From NCBI GenBank assembly GCA_020853155.1, contig JADYZL010000539.1:1-15961 (forward strand): a DNA stretch of 15,961 nt, in the 5' to 3' direction. Position 1 is the stretch's first letter. Each line of letters starts with the position of its first letter. Positions 8,072-14,043 of the stretch are shown in pieces. The DNA comes from Bryobacterales bacterium (lineage in GTDB: Bacteria; Acidobacteriota; Terriglobia; Bryobacterales; Bryobacteraceae). The position numbers and the translations under genes were made by a program. The notes under the pieces are model-generated. The model was given only the letters and a program-made list of their open reading frames with translations. It was not told the DNA's origin and made no database searches.

Positions 8072-8172
8072 GCGAACTCCCAGTTGTACGCGATTGGTGC
8101 GAGCATCAGGCCTCCCCAGCGCCAGATTGCTCGCATTTCGGACCATCGCCGCTTGGGCTTGGGCTTCAAAGC

Positions 8173-8190
8173 GGAAGCGAGCGCGCTTCC
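8173..8190 (-). other. Perfect stem-loop in the receptor leader
   Basis: GGAAGCG and CGCTTCC form a 7-bp perfect stem with a 4-nt loop inside the predicted 5' leader of the siderophore receptor mRNA, about 100 nt before the start codon. No matching riboswitch family was recognised. It could be an RNA-stability or regulatory element, or chance in GC-rich DNA. Confidence 0.3.
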
Positions 8191-8249
8191 CGCCGTTGCC
8201 ATCCCTGGCGATATGCGATCAATTAGATCGTCAATCCAAATACCAGATC

Positions 8250-8279
8250 AGTTTAGTCCGTTATGCAAATGAGTGTCAA
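8250..8279 (-). promoter_or_regulatory. Candidate promoter of the siderophore receptor operon
   Basis: Read on the minus strand, a perfect -35 hexamer TTGACA (plus positions 8274-8279) is followed 18 nt later by TAAACT (8250-8255, 4 of 6 to the -10 consensus). Transcription would start near 8243, leaving a leader of about 170 nt before the ATG at 8071. Confidence 0.5.
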
Positions 8280-8285
8280 CAATTC
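8261..8285 (-). promoter_or_regulatory. Possible Fur-type iron box overlapping the -35 element
   Basis: The minus-strand sequence TTGACACTCATTTGCATAA resembles the CATTTGC-containing right half of many Fur boxes, with 8 of 12 matches to ATAATCATTATC and a weak left half. It overlaps the TTGACA element, where iron-loaded Fur would block RNA polymerase. The position and the encoded functions support it; the sequence match alone is moderate. Confidence 0.35.
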
Positions 8286-8313
8286 AGGCGAAGAAAAATT
8301 GGCTGGAAATGGA

Positions 8314-8350
8314 CAACGGCCGCCCATCCAATTGGGCGGCCGTTGGTTTT
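8314..8350. terminator. Strong 13-bp hairpin between the Oar-like gene and the siderophore receptor promoter
   Basis: CAACGGCCGCCCA (8314-8326) pairs perfectly with TGGGCGGCCGTTG (8333-8345) around a 6-nt loop. It begins 29 nt past the stop codon of the minus-strand Oar-like gene and separates it from the receptor promoter at about 8250-8280. On the plus side it is followed by GTTTTG. On the minus side, the expected direction, the next T-run (AATTTTTC) comes only about 14 nt later. It is probably the terminator of the Oar-like gene, though of imperfect intrinsic type. Confidence 0.65.
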
Positions 8351-8373
8351 GGAACAATGAGTGAGCTTTCTGG

Positions 8374-11300
8374 TTAGAAGTAGAGCTTCAGAGCGAACTG
8401 AATCTGCCGGGCGGGATACGCGCTGGTGACCCTTCCGAAGCTGCTGGAGCTGACGTTGCTATTCGGGGAACCGAAGTTCGTGACGTTGAACAGATTGAAG
8501 TACTCGCTGCGGAATTCAACGCGCGAGCCCTCCCGCGGAAGGAGGAACTCTTTATAGAGGCCGAAATCGCTCTGGAAGAACGGTTCCATTCTGCCGATAT
8601 TGCGGCCGGCATTGCCAAAGGGATGGGTCACGTCGGTGGGGATCTGCACGTTCGCGGCGATAAACCAGGCATGCGGATTGTACTTGCCGTCTTGCACGGG
8701 GCCGCTGATATTCGGCCGGTGGGTGCAACTGGAGCACACCTGGAATGCTGCCGTCGGGCTGTAGGTGAGGTTAATCGGGAATCCGCTGCGAGCGGTGTTG
8801 ATGAGGGTGGTGCGCCACCCGCCAAGAATGCCATTCACCACGGGATTCCAATCGGCGCCCCACGAACGGCCGCGTCCGAACGGCAGTTCATAAATCACCG
8901 ATGTCACGTTGTTGTGCGTGATGTCGTAGCTCGAAAGACCTCGCTCTCCCGCCAGATTGTAAAAGTTCACCCGAGAGTTATCGCCGTTATACGTTTCGAG
9001 GTGGCCGGCCGCGTTATCGATCGCCTTTGAGAACGTATAGGAGTTGAGAAGATAGAGGCCATTGCCGTAGCGCTTCTCGAGCTTCACCTGCAGGCCGTGG
9101 TAGAACGTATTGCCACCGGCGAATGCGGCCTGGATGAAGTCGTAGTTCTGGAAGGGCCGCCGCGATTGGAGTGACGTATTCTGTCCAGCGAGGTTGGGCC
9201 GCGCCTGATTGTAATCGCCCAGAATCAACTGCTTCACCCCCCGGTTGCCAACGTATCCAACATCCAGCAGAAAGCCCGCAGCCAGTTCCCGCTGGATGGT
9301 GAAATGCCAGTTCTGTACGTAGGGCGAAGGAGTATCCGCCGGCATGTAGTTCACTCGCGTGGTGCGCGTATTGTAGAGCGAGGGGTCGTTGAACCCATCG
9401 GGAAAGCCATCCTGAGTGCGCTGGAAGCAGGTGAGAAAGGGCTGTCCCGAGGCGCAGACCGGCTGCACGGCGGAACCCGTGGCGGCGGCCGGGGCCACCT
9501 GGTTCCGCGCCACGGCGAAGACGAACGGCCCGGTGAAGCCCAGAATATTTTCCCCGCCCATCCGGTTGAAGTGGACATAGCTGATGCCGTAGGCGCTGCG
9601 AATCACGGTCTTTGGGTTCAGCGAGTAGGCAAGGCCGATGCGCGGACCCCAATTGTTGCGGTCCGGGCGGATGGTGGAACGATCCCGGATGCTGCCGTCC
9701 TTGGCGAAATAGAGTTGAGCCGACACCGGGTCGAAATTGCCTAGGCGATTGTGCGCTTCCCATTGTGGGGTTGCATATTCATAACGCAGCCCCAGGTTGA
9801 GCGTCAGACGGGAATTGACCTTCCAATCGTCCTGCAAGTAGTAGAAGTTCATCCGCTGGCGGTAATCGAGCACGGCAAAGTTGCTTTTCTGATACGAGCT
9901 TTGCGCTCCAACCAGAAAATCCGCGAGATTGGCTACCGGATTCAGACTGGAAGAAAGCCCGGACGCCGCGCTGAAGCGCCCGTTGTACGAGGATTGCCCG
10001 TACACCGGAGCTAGGTCGTTGATCTCGGTGTTGATGGCCTGGTATTCAAACCCGGCCTTGAGAGTGTGGCTGCCGGCCAGTTTCGAGTAGTTCACGCGCG
10101 GATTCCATACTTTGGGCCATTGGAATTGCGGATTCGAGTTCTGTCTCCCAAACTGCGTAAAGCCAGTGACCCCTTGCGTGTTTAGGCCTCCGCCGATGCG
10201 GTCGTCATGGTCAATGCCGCGAATGCCGTACGCCTCTTCGATATGCGGTTCGAGATAGTTCACCGGGTTCTTTCCCGCTTCCGTCTGGGTGAAACCGAAA
10301 CGCGCTTCGAGCAGGGAGGTTGGCGAAAGTGTGAAGGTGGAGCCCACGGCGATGGCGTAGTTCCGTACATATACGTTCCCATTGGCGTTCCCGCCTGACG
10401 GGCCGGGGATGGACGAGGGCTCTAACGCATTCTGCCGGCGCCAGCTATAGCGGAAAAAGGAGGTCAACTTCTCGTTCCAGAATTGATCCGCCTTTACGTT
10501 CCATTTGTTGTCCGGTGTATCGAACGAGGCAAGCCGCTCATAGTTTAGAGCAACGCCAAGGGCGCCGCCGCCGGCGCGGTTGGGCGCGGGAAGTTCGTTG
10601 AGGACTTTGCGGGCGAATTCCGACTGCAGCGCCAGCGGGACCTGCCCGTTCACATACGCGGCGCCCGTGTACGGATTGCGCAAATTCACACCGGGGAAAT
10701 TGCCCTGGCGCATCGCTTCGGTAGGCAGGTCGGCGAACTGCAGCTCACTCTGCTTGCGCCGGAACCCTTCGTAATCTCCGAAGAAGAACAGCCGGTTCCG
10801 GAGGATCGGGCCGCCGCCGGAAGCGCCGAACTGGTTCTGTTTCATGTCCGGCTTTTCGCCGGTCTGCGGCTTGAAAAAGCCCGTGGCGTTCAGCGCCTTG
10901 TTCCGCAGGAACTCCCAGAGCGTGAAATGATACTTGTTCGTACCGCTCCTGTAGGCGGCGTTGATGACCGCCCCTCCCGCACGGCCATACTCCGCGGAAA
11001 AATTGTTCGTAACCACGCGGAACTCCCCCACGGCGTTCGGCGAAAGCTGCACAACCTGGTTCGAGAAGCCCTGGTTCGAAGTGCCATACGAGTTGTTCTC
11101 CACGCCGTCGAGGCTGAAATTGTTGTAGGAGCTACGAAGGCCATTGACGTGGTAACTGGCATCCCGCGCGCCGCCGAGGGAAGTGCCGCGAAGGGCCTGC
11201 ACCGTTCCCGGCGTCAAAAGCGCGAGATCGGCATACGCACGTCCATTGAGAGGGAGATCCACCGCCTGCTTGCTACCCACCACCGTGCCGCGCGAAGAGG

Positions 11301-11685
11301 TGTCCATCTCCACCATGGCAGCCGCTTCCGATACCGTAATCACCTCCGTGACTTCACCTAGTTCGAGCGATAGCCCGACGCGCTGGCGAGCGCCCACCGT
11401 CACGGCGAATTCACCGGATACGGCACGCTTGAATCCCGGCGCCTCCGCGGCGACCGTATATCGGCCCGTGCGAACGTTGAAGAATTCGTAACCGCCATTG
11501 TTGTTCGAGACGGTCTTCACCACGACGCCCGTACCTGCGGCGGTGAGAGAGACGCTTGCGCCCCGGACGACGGCGCCGGAGGCGTCCGTGATGGTCCCCA
11601 GGACGGCGGAAGAATCAAATTGCGCGAAAAGAGTACACGGCCAGAATGCGGCCAGCATGGCCACCAGACAGAAAATGCGATGCAT
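8374..11685 (-). CDS. Oar-like TonB-dependent receptor with carboxypeptidase regulatory-like domain
   Basis: This 1103-residue outer-membrane protein has a signal peptide (residues 1-21, cleavage after LFA). A carboxypeptidase-regulatory/Cna-like beta-sandwich follows at about 27-108 (VLGTITDASGAVVRGASVSL to NGGYEFFNVRTGRYTVAAEAPGF). The plug is at about 140-250 (DLPLNGRAYADLALLTPG, NGLRSSYNNFSLDGVENN, AEYGRAGGAVINA), and a beta-barrel ends in ALKLYF. This is the OmpA-related/Oar architecture that is massively expanded in Acidobacteria, where members are thought to import plant or microbial polymers' breakdown products; the substrate cannot be deduced here. Two cysteine pairs (in QPVCASGQPFLTCF and QVCSSC) lie in probable loops and may form disulphides. 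The ATG at 11685 is chosen over the upstream frame start at 11718 because TGGGGAG lies 6 nt before it and the signal peptide fits. It is separated from the siderophore operon by a hairpin. Confidence 0.93.
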   Translation of the reverse strand: MHRIFCLVAMLAAFWPCTLFAQFDSSAVLGTITDASGAVVRGASVSLTAAGTGVVVKTVSNNNGGYEFFNVRTGRYTVAAEAPGFKRAVSGEFAVTVGARQRVGLSLELGEVTEVITVSEAAAMVEMDTSSRGTVVGSKQAVDLPLNGRAYADLALLTPGTVQALRGTSLGGARDASYHVNGLRSSYNNFSLDGVENNSYGTSNQGFSNQVVQLSPNAVGEFRVVTNNFSAEYGRAGGAVINAAYRSGTNKYHFTLWEFLRNKALNATGFFKPQTGEKPDMKQNQFGASGGGPILRNRLFFFGDYEGFRRKQSELQFADLPTEAMRQGNFPGVNLRNPYTGAAYVNGQVPLALQSEFARKVLNELPAPNRAGGGALGVALNYERLASFDTPDNKWNVKADQFWNEKLTSFFRYSWRRQNALEPSSIPGPSGGNANGNVYVRNYAIAVGSTFTLSPTSLLEARFGFTQTEAGKNPVNYLEPHIEEAYGIRGIDHDDRIGGGLNTQGVTGFTQFGRQNSNPQFQWPKVWNPRVNYSKLAGSHTLKAGFEYQAINTEINDLAPVYGQSSYNGRFSAASGLSSSLNPVANLADFLVGAQSSYQKSNFAVLDYRQRMNFYYLQDDWKVNSRLTLNLGLRYEYATPQWEAHNRLGNFDPVSAQLYFAKDGSIRDRSTIRPDRNNWGPRIGLAYSLNPKTVIRSAYGISYVHFNRMGGENILGFTGPFVFAVARNQVAPAAATGSAVQPVCASGQPFLTCFQRTQDGFPDGFNDPSLYNTRTTRVNYMPADTPSPYVQNWHFTIQRELAAGFLLDVGYVGNRGVKQLILGDYNQARPNLAGQNTSLQSRRPFQNYDFIQAAFAGGNTFYHGLQVKLEKRYGNGLYLLNSYTFSKAIDNAAGHLETYNGDNSRVNFYNLAGERGLSSYDITHNNVTSVIYELPFGRGRSWGADWNPVVNGILGGWRTTLINTARSGFPINLTYSPTAAFQVCSSCTHRPNISGPVQDGKYNPHAWFIAANVQIPTDVTHPFGNAGRNIGRMEPFFQSDFGLYKEFLLPREGSRVEFRSEYFNLFNVTNFGSPNSNVSSSSFGRVTSAYPARQIQFALKLYF

Positions 11686-11706
11686 GCGAACTCCCCAGAA
11701 GACATT

Positions 11707-11722
11707 GGCGGTGAGCACCGCC
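11707..11722 (-). other. Stem-loop just upstream of the Oar-like gene's ribosome-binding site
   Basis: GGCGGT and ACCGCC form a 6-bp stem around the loop GAGC. The hairpin would lie in the short 5' leader, about 11 nt upstream of the GGGGAG ribosome-binding site. It could modulate mRNA stability or translation; this is inference from position. Confidence 0.35.
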
Positions 11723-11725
11723 CTC

Positions 11726-11753
11726 TTTACAGGGAAGCAGAGTTTTGTTACAA
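11726..11753 (-). promoter_or_regulatory. Candidate promoter of the Oar-like receptor
   Basis: On the minus strand TTGTAA (plus 11748-11753) and TGTAAA (11726-11731) are 16 nt apart, each matching 4 of 6 consensus bases. The leader would be about 35 nt. An inverted repeat lies just upstream at 11785-11802. Weak pattern evidence. Confidence 0.3.
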
Positions 11754-11784
11754 ATCAAGCGATTTTCGCGGTCCGCATCCAGGG

Positions 11785-11802
11785 GCGGTTAACCTCAACC
11801 GC
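11785..11802. repeat. Inverted repeat in the Oar-like gene promoter region
   Basis: GCGGTT and AACCGC are perfect 6-bp arms separated by 6 nt, and the left arm also forms the palindrome GGTTAACC with the spacer. It lies about 30 nt upstream of the candidate -35 element and about 48 nt past the stop of the HMA-like gene. It could be an operator for the receptor or a terminator stem for the upstream transcript, but it lacks a T-run on the minus strand. Confidence 0.35.
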
Positions 11803-11849
11803 TAACACGATGAATCTGTACGAGTTCGTGTGATATTAAAACCTTTTCA

Positions 11850-12098
11850 TCAGCCGGCCAGAACGCCATCGGCGGCTTCCACCACCACGCGCACCAGGGG
11901 CAAGCCGAGTTCGCCTAACACCGCTTCCACCTCTTCCCGGTTGAGGCGCGAGGCGTCGTAATCCACGAGCAGCGCATTCTTCTCACCGTTCAGTTTCACG
12001 CGCTCCAGACCGTAGATGCCGCCTGCCCTCGAAATTGCTTTCGACATGGCTTCGTCGAGGGGCGCGAGAATTTGGAAATGCAGAGTGACTTTAGACAT
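11850..12098 (-). CDS. Small HMA-fold-like protein without the CxxC metal site (unknown function)
   Basis: With the ATG at 12098 the product is 82 residues. The predicted pattern is beta (VTLHFQI), helix (LDEAMSKAISRAG), beta (IYGLERVKLNG), beta (NALLVDYDAS), helix (NREEVEAVLGELG), beta (PLVRVVVEA): the ferredoxin-like fold of heavy-metal-associated domains, including the phrase LLVDYDASRLNREEV near the usual second half. The CxxC loop that binds copper or mercury in that family is absent; the loop here reads LAPLDEA and the protein has no cysteine at all. The frame also contains a TTG at 12134 overlapping the trmJ stop codon as TTGA, which would add 12 residues (94 total) and imply translational coupling; neither start has an ideal ribosome-binding site. 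It is the last of three same-strand genes after the ferredoxin and trmJ. Fold is inferred from pattern only; function unknown. Confidence 0.7.
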   Translation of the reverse strand: MSKVTLHFQILAPLDEAMSKAISRAGGIYGLERVKLNGEKNALLVDYDASRLNREEVEAVLGELGLPLVRVVVEAADGVLAG

Positions 12099-12130
12099 GG
12101 CTTCCAGCTTGCGGATTGCTTCCAGGATAC

Positions 12131-12922
12131 TCAATCTCGCGGGGGCTGGGTTGGTTGGGCTTCGTCATCCTCCTCCGGGCAAGTCCAAGTTTGAAGTGCC
12201 TTCCGGCGGATATCGTCACGCCCCAGCGCGAGTTCTACCTGCCGGAACATGCCGAGAAGCAGATTGGCGTCCACGGCACCCGGTTGCAGACGGAGCAGCA
12301 ACCGGCGCAGCTTCTCGCCCGTGGATACGGCTATGCGCGGCTTCACATAGCCGCTGGCTTTCAGCAAGCCAAAGAGCAGCGCGTGCATGCGGTCGAGCGT
12401 TTCCGCACTGGCGCGTTTGGGCCGCTTAGCGGGCGTGGTAACCGCGGCTTCGGAACGAACCAGCTCATAGAGGCAAACCGCCACCGCTTGCCCGAGGTTC
12501 ATCGAATCGTGCGCACGGCGCGTGGGGATGTGCACCAGATGATGACAATGGCTGATCTCTTCACGCGAGAGCCCGTGCTTCTCCGACCCAAAGACGAGCG
12601 CGACCGGGCTTTGCGCCATCGTTTCCCGAATCGGGGCGGCGCCCTGCTCAAGGCGGTAGACCGGCGTCTTCAAGGCCCGCGCCACGGTGCCGCTCGCGCC
12701 CACGACCAACGCGGCATCGGCGACAGCCTCCGCGAGACTCGTGTACTCCCGCGCCTCCCGAAGGATTTTACCCGCGTTCAATCCGGACCGCGCTTCGTCC
12801 ACCGCGGAGCGGTACGGGTTCACCAGGCGAAGATCCGCGAATCCGAAATTGGACATCGCACGCGCGGCCGCGCCAATGTTCAACGGATTGCGGGGGGAAA
12901 GAAGAACGACATGAAGTGGCAT
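12131..12922 (-). CDS. trmJ: SPOUT-class RNA 2'-O-methyltransferase, TrmJ-like
   Basis: The 263-residue product has the three SpoU/TrmH knot motifs. Motif 1 is NIGAAARAMSNFG with Arg21, motif 2 LVFGSEKHGLS (about 109-119) and motif 3 DSMNLGQAVAVCLYEL (about 139-154); together they make the SAM-binding trefoil knot. The start MPLHVVLLSPRNPLNIG and the C-terminal helical part (TLDRMHALLFGLLKASGYV, then ANLLLGMFRQVELALGR) are those of the TrmJ group, which 2'-O-methylates C/U at position 32 of the tRNA anticodon loop. A different target within the same family cannot be excluded. It is 39 nt downstream of the ferredoxin gene and ends within the possible TTG start of the HMA-like gene. The C-terminal tail is acidic and proline-rich (PEEDDEAQPTQPP), likely disordered. 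Confidence 0.87.
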   Translation of the reverse strand: MPLHVVLLSPRNPLNIGAAARAMSNFGFADLRLVNPYRSAVDEARSGLNAGKILREAREYTSLAEAVADAALVVGASGTVARALKTPVYRLEQGAAPIRETMAQSPVALVFGSEKHGLSREEISHCHHLVHIPTRRAHDSMNLGQAVAVCLYELVRSEAAVTTPAKRPKRASAETLDRMHALLFGLLKASGYVKPRIAVSTGEKLRRLLLRLQPGAVDANLLLGMFRQVELALGRDDIRRKALQTWTCPEEDDEAQPTQPPRD

Positions 12923-12961
12923 CGGGATCTGGGCCTCGGATGGCGATGCCCGCCACCGACG

Positions 12962-13222
12962 CTATTTCCCGTAATAGTCCGCGTTGATCTTAGCGAAGTT
13001 CTCCCACTGCGTTGGCAGGTCATCGAGCGCGAAGATGGCCGAAACCGGACAGACCGGAACGCAGGCGCCGCAGTCGATGCACTCGACCGGGTCAATGTAG
13101 AGCATGGTATCCGCCTCGAACGTCGCTTCATCCTTGCGCGGGTGGATGCAATCCACCGGGCAGGCGTCGACGCATGCCGTATCTTTGGTGCCAATGCAGG
13201 GTTCCGCAATCACGTAAGCCAT
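12962..13222 (-). CDS. 7Fe-type ferredoxin ([3Fe-4S][4Fe-4S], Thermus/Bacillus-like)
   Basis: The 86-residue protein begins MAYVIAEPCIGTKD, nearly the same start as known 7Fe ferredoxins of the Thermus type. Cysteines are at 9, 17, 21, 25, 48, 51, 54 and 58. By comparison with Azotobacter ferredoxin I and Thermus ferredoxin, Cys9, Cys17 and Cys58 should hold a [3Fe-4S] cluster, and Cys21, Cys48, Cys51 and Cys54 a [4Fe-4S] cluster. The position that is the second Cys of a normal CxxC in 8Fe relatives is Thr12, consistent with the 7Fe form. It is a small cytoplasmic electron carrier; its partner enzyme is not evident. The ATG at 13222 is preferred over the longer frame because AAGGAC lies about 8 nt upstream and the protein then matches its relatives. 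It is probably the first gene of the ferredoxin-trmJ-HMA-like group. Confidence 0.93.
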   Translation of the reverse strand: MAYVIAEPCIGTKDTACVDACPVDCIHPRKDEATFEADTMLYIDPVECIDCGACVPVCPVSAIFALDDLPTQWENFAKINADYYGK

Positions 13223-13359
13223 TTTGTAAGGTCCTTCCTCAATCAATGCGAGATCCACACGGGTACTCTCCGCGCCCTGGCGAACGCCAACACGAGATGC
13301 GTGCCGACGCCCGAACACCTGAGGGGAACAACGGAAAAATCCGAGACCTAGCTTTCATC

Positions 13360-13857
13360 CTACTGCATCATTCGCCGGATTTCGGCGGCCGCTTGGTGCG
13401 CGGCTCGATATTCGGGCGCCAGTTCCGCTGCTTTCTCAAAACAGCGCAGGGATTCGGGCCACTGCTCCAGGGCCGCATGCGCCCTGCCCAGATTGAACCA
13501 CGGATAGTGGTAGCTCTCGTACCGGCGGCTCAACGTCGCCTTTCTCAGCCACTCAAGGGCTTCGGCAAATTCCCCTAAATCAATCAAATAGGCTCCGATG
13601 TCGTTGTATGGATTGCCGAGTGCCGGGTCAATTAGAATCGCATTCTTGCACTCCGCGATCGCGGCTTCGAGGTCCCCCATGAACCGGTAGGTCCAGCCGA
13701 GGAAGGTGTACGCCTCGGCGGTGGGGAGCGTCTCAATCGATTGCTTATAGAGGAGCACCGCTTCCGGAAAATCGCCCCGCATCTGCCGGGAATAGGCCCG
13801 CTCAAACAGGGCTTTCGCTGCCTGACTCCTTCGATCCTGGCCGGTATCCGGGAACAT
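13360..13857 (-). CDS. Tetratricopeptide repeat protein
   Basis: The 165-residue product consists almost entirely of about four TPR units, at roughly residues 14-46, 47-80, 81-115 and 118-150. Characteristic repeat phrases are AYSRQMRGDFPEAVLLYKQSI, AYTFLGWTYRFMGDLEAAIAECKNAILIDP, PYNDIGAYLIDLGEFAEALEWLRKA and WFNLGRAHAALEQWPESLRCFEKAAELAP. There is no signal peptide or membrane segment, so it is probably cytoplasmic and acts as a protein-protein interaction scaffold. The frame continues upstream to a TTG at 13941, but the added residues are basic and unlike TPR sequence, so the ATG at 13857 is chosen; its ribosome-binding site is weak. It is divergent from the MFS gene and has no functional hint from its neighbours. 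Confidence 0.85.
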   Translation of the reverse strand: MFPDTGQDRRSQAAKALFERAYSRQMRGDFPEAVLLYKQSIETLPTAEAYTFLGWTYRFMGDLEAAIAECKNAILIDPALGNPYNDIGAYLIDLGEFAEALEWLRKATLSRRYESYHYPWFNLGRAHAALEQWPESLRCFEKAAELAPEYRAAHQAAAEIRRMMQ

Positions 13858-13931
13858 CGCTGTCTGAATCAGATGGCCGGAAGGGTTCGATCGTCGCAAA
13901 CGGATGGGGTTCTGAAGCCGATTTCCGCAAG

Positions 13932-13952
13932 GGAACGGCAATTGCCGGTTCC
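13932..13952. promoter_or_regulatory. Near-perfect 21-bp inverted repeat, operator-like
   Basis: The core CGGCAATTGCCG is a perfect 12-bp palindrome. It is flanked by GGAA on the left and TTCC on the right, with a single extra G in the right arm. It lies between the divergent TPR and MFS genes, about 75 nt and 92 nt from their starts, the right place for a repressor or activator site. No regulator gene is nearby. Confidence 0.45.
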
Positions 13953-14043
13953 GTCCAGTATGCTTCGCAAGCCCTCTTTGATATCATTCAGTTCCGCGGA
14001 CCCATTGCTGGCTTTCGCGTTTTTTTATATCCAGGGAGAACCG

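Noticed and set aside
9014..9763. Long 249-codon frame inside the Oar-like gene, same strand
   Set aside because: It is an out-of-frame shadow with composition typical of a shifted GC-rich gene; the receptor frame is intact and carries recognisable barrel sequence throughout.
13223..13318. Longer ferredoxin frame starting at 13318
   Set aside because: The added residues are unlike any ferredoxin N-terminus, and the ATG at 13222 gives the family's usual length with a good ribosome-binding site.
12116..13351. Long plus-strand frame of 411 codons opposite trmJ and the ferredoxin
   Set aside because: It has no recognisable domain and is rich in Arg/His as expected from antisense of GC-rich genes; both minus-strand genes have clear family motifs.
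14026..14031. TATATC as a -10 element for the MFS gene
   Set aside because: Transcription would start within or just after the ribosome-binding site, leaving almost no leader; no fitting -35 element.
13741..14043. Upstream extension of the MFS frame by about 100 codons
   Set aside because: It overlaps the TPR gene on the other strand, has no transporter-like sequence, and the ATG at 14044 has a good ribosome-binding site.
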